Source: Synechococcus sp. HJ21-Hayes (GTDB lineage: Bacteria > Cyanobacteriota > Cyanobacteriia > PCC-6307 > Cyanobiaceae). From it: a stretch of 64,000 bases of DNA. The stretch is from the NCBI RefSeq assembly GCF_024345835.1, contig NZ_JAGQBW010000015.1, forward strand, positions 1 to 64,000, read 5' to 3'. The notes beneath the pieces are model-generated. The model ran no database searches, was not told the DNA's origin, and saw only the letters and a program-made list of their open reading frames with translations. How positions within the stretch are numbered: the first letter of the stretch is position 1; each line of letters opens with the position of its first letter. Made by a program: the position numbers and the translations under genes. Of the stretch, positions 63,527-64,000 are shown piece by piece.

Positions 63527-63945
63527 TGGCCACCGGCAGCGAGAAGCTCGATCAGATTGTTGAGCGGCTGAAGACCACCAGTGATCCCAAGCGCCGCTAC
63601 GAGTACGTGCTCTGGCTGGCCAAGAAACTGCAACCCCTGCCGGATGACTACCGCAACGACGCCTTCAAGGTGAAGGGCTGCGTGTCCCAGGTGTTTGTGG
63701 TGGGGCAGCTGGTGGACGGCAAGCTCCACTGGCAGGGCGATTCTGATGCCGCCATCACTAAGGGGCTGTTGGCCCTGTTGATCGAGGGGCTGGAAGGGCT
63801 CGAGCCCAGCGCCGCCGCCAAGCTCGATCCCAGCTTCCTGGCGGAGACCGGTCTGCAGGGGAGCCTCACGCCATCCCGAGCTAACGGCTTCCTGAACATC
63901 CTCAAGATGATGCAGGCCCAGGCCCAGGCTCTGGCTGACGGCTGA
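63526..63945 (+). CDS. sufE: Cysteine desulfuration protein SufE
   Basis: 139 residues. Accepts persulfide sulfur from SufS and passes it to the SUF scaffold for Fe-S cluster assembly. DQIVERLKTTSDPKRRYEYVLWLAKKLQPLPDDYR, persulfide Cys in VKGCVSQVFV (about residue 52), QGDSDAAITKGLLALLIEGLEG and GSLTPSRANGFLNILKMMQAQA are diagnostic. ATG at 63526. The final codons and stop lie within a tandem GGCTGAC repeat. Confidence 0.95.
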   Translation: MATGSEKLDQIVERLKTTSDPKRRYEYVLWLAKKLQPLPDDYRNDAFKVKGCVSQVFVVGQLVDGKLHWQGDSDAAITKGLLALLIEGLEGLEPSAAAKLDPSFLAETGLQGSLTPSRANGFLNILKMMQAQAQALADG

Positions 63946-63974
63946 CGGCTGACGGCTGACGGCTGACGGCTGAC
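63933..63974 (+). repeat. Six tandem copies of heptamer GGCTGAC at the 3' end of sufE
   Basis: Perfect repeats from 63933 to 63974. The repeat supplies the last residues (ADG) and the TGA stop of sufE, then continues into the intergenic space. Copy-number change by slippage would leave the stop unchanged but alter the 3' UTR. Sequence after 63975 to the window end shows no gene. Confidence 0.9.
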
Positions 63975-64000
63975 GCTCAGATTTCTAGGATCGCCGCTTT

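Noticed and set aside
63933-63974. CRISPR array or phage attachment site
   Set aside because: The unit is seven bases with no spacers; no cas, integrase or tRNA is nearby.

Overview
The window is a GC-rich (roughly two-thirds G+C by eye), gene-dense piece of a cyanobacterial chromosome. It carries petG, chlI, petH with an N-terminal phycobilisome-linker (CpcD-like) domain, sasA, opcA/zwf, crtE, a lycopene cyclase, the 8-vinyl reductase bciB, a CAAD/CurT thylakoid protein and a cytochrome cM-like protein. Gene content and order (guaB3-trxA-hisH-rsmD-petG-chlI-ruvC, and zwf-opcA-cobyrinate synthase) point to a phycobilisome-containing Synechococcus/Cyanobium-type picocyanobacterium. This assignment is inference from gene content; no rRNA is present.

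Layout. 0-13.3 kb: partial group 2 sigma factor, rRNA pseudouridine synthase, RodZ-like HTH protein, malQ, bciB, LCP-family protein, prs, GHL10 glycosidase, pepN and three small proteins. 13.3-23 kb: mostly plus strand: sasA, tRNA-Glu, petH, zwf, opcA, cobyrinate a,c-diamide synthase, histidine phosphatase, acylphosphatase, GAP-family membrane protein. 23-32.3 kb: minus-strand folD-crtE-PAP2-RecD-like helicase run, a PgpH-like HD protein coupled to a PaO-like Rieske oxygenase, SemiSWEET, RluA-type synthase and a GGDEF protein. 32.4-41.8 kb: the most accessory part, with small unknown proteins, a short SepF, a rhomboid protease, a Nif11-like protein, an aminotransferase, a decayed symporter/solute-binding fusion, a probable pentameric ligand-gated ion channel and an orphan ABC permease. 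41.8-52.2 kb: leuA, NYN protein, GH57 branching enzyme, ArsS-like radical SAM, lycopene cyclase, gyrA, HcyBio. 52.3-64 kb: CurT-like, guaB3, trxA, a core-deleted LOG gene, hisH, rsmD, petG, cytM-like, TrmJ-like, serine hydrolase, DUF3370, chlI, ruvC, 5-formyl-THF cyclo-ligase and sufE.

Functional themes. Photosynthesis and pigments: bciB, chlI, petH, petG, crtE, lycopene cyclase, PaO-like oxygenase and tRNA-Glu. Carbon: oxidative pentose phosphate entry with its assembly factor (zwf/opcA), and glycogen handling (malQ, GH57). Clock output: sasA. Many neighbours overlap by stop/start codons (ATGA, GTGA, TTGA, TGATG, TAATG), implying translational coupling.

The most unusual locus is 38.1-40.9 kb. 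A relatively AT-rich gene with the architecture of a Cys-loop-type (pentameric) ion channel lies head-to-head with, and cuts into, a truncated and frameshifted gene for a dicarboxylate/amino-acid symporter fused to a solute-binding domain. A perfect 15-bp inverted repeat lies in the channel's signal-peptide coding region. Other notable items are a LOG-family gene that has lost its catalytic core, a strongly paired crtE leader, a palindrome in front of the sigma factor gene, a short SepF operon, a GDEEF-type GGDEF protein and a heptamer repeat at the end of sufE.
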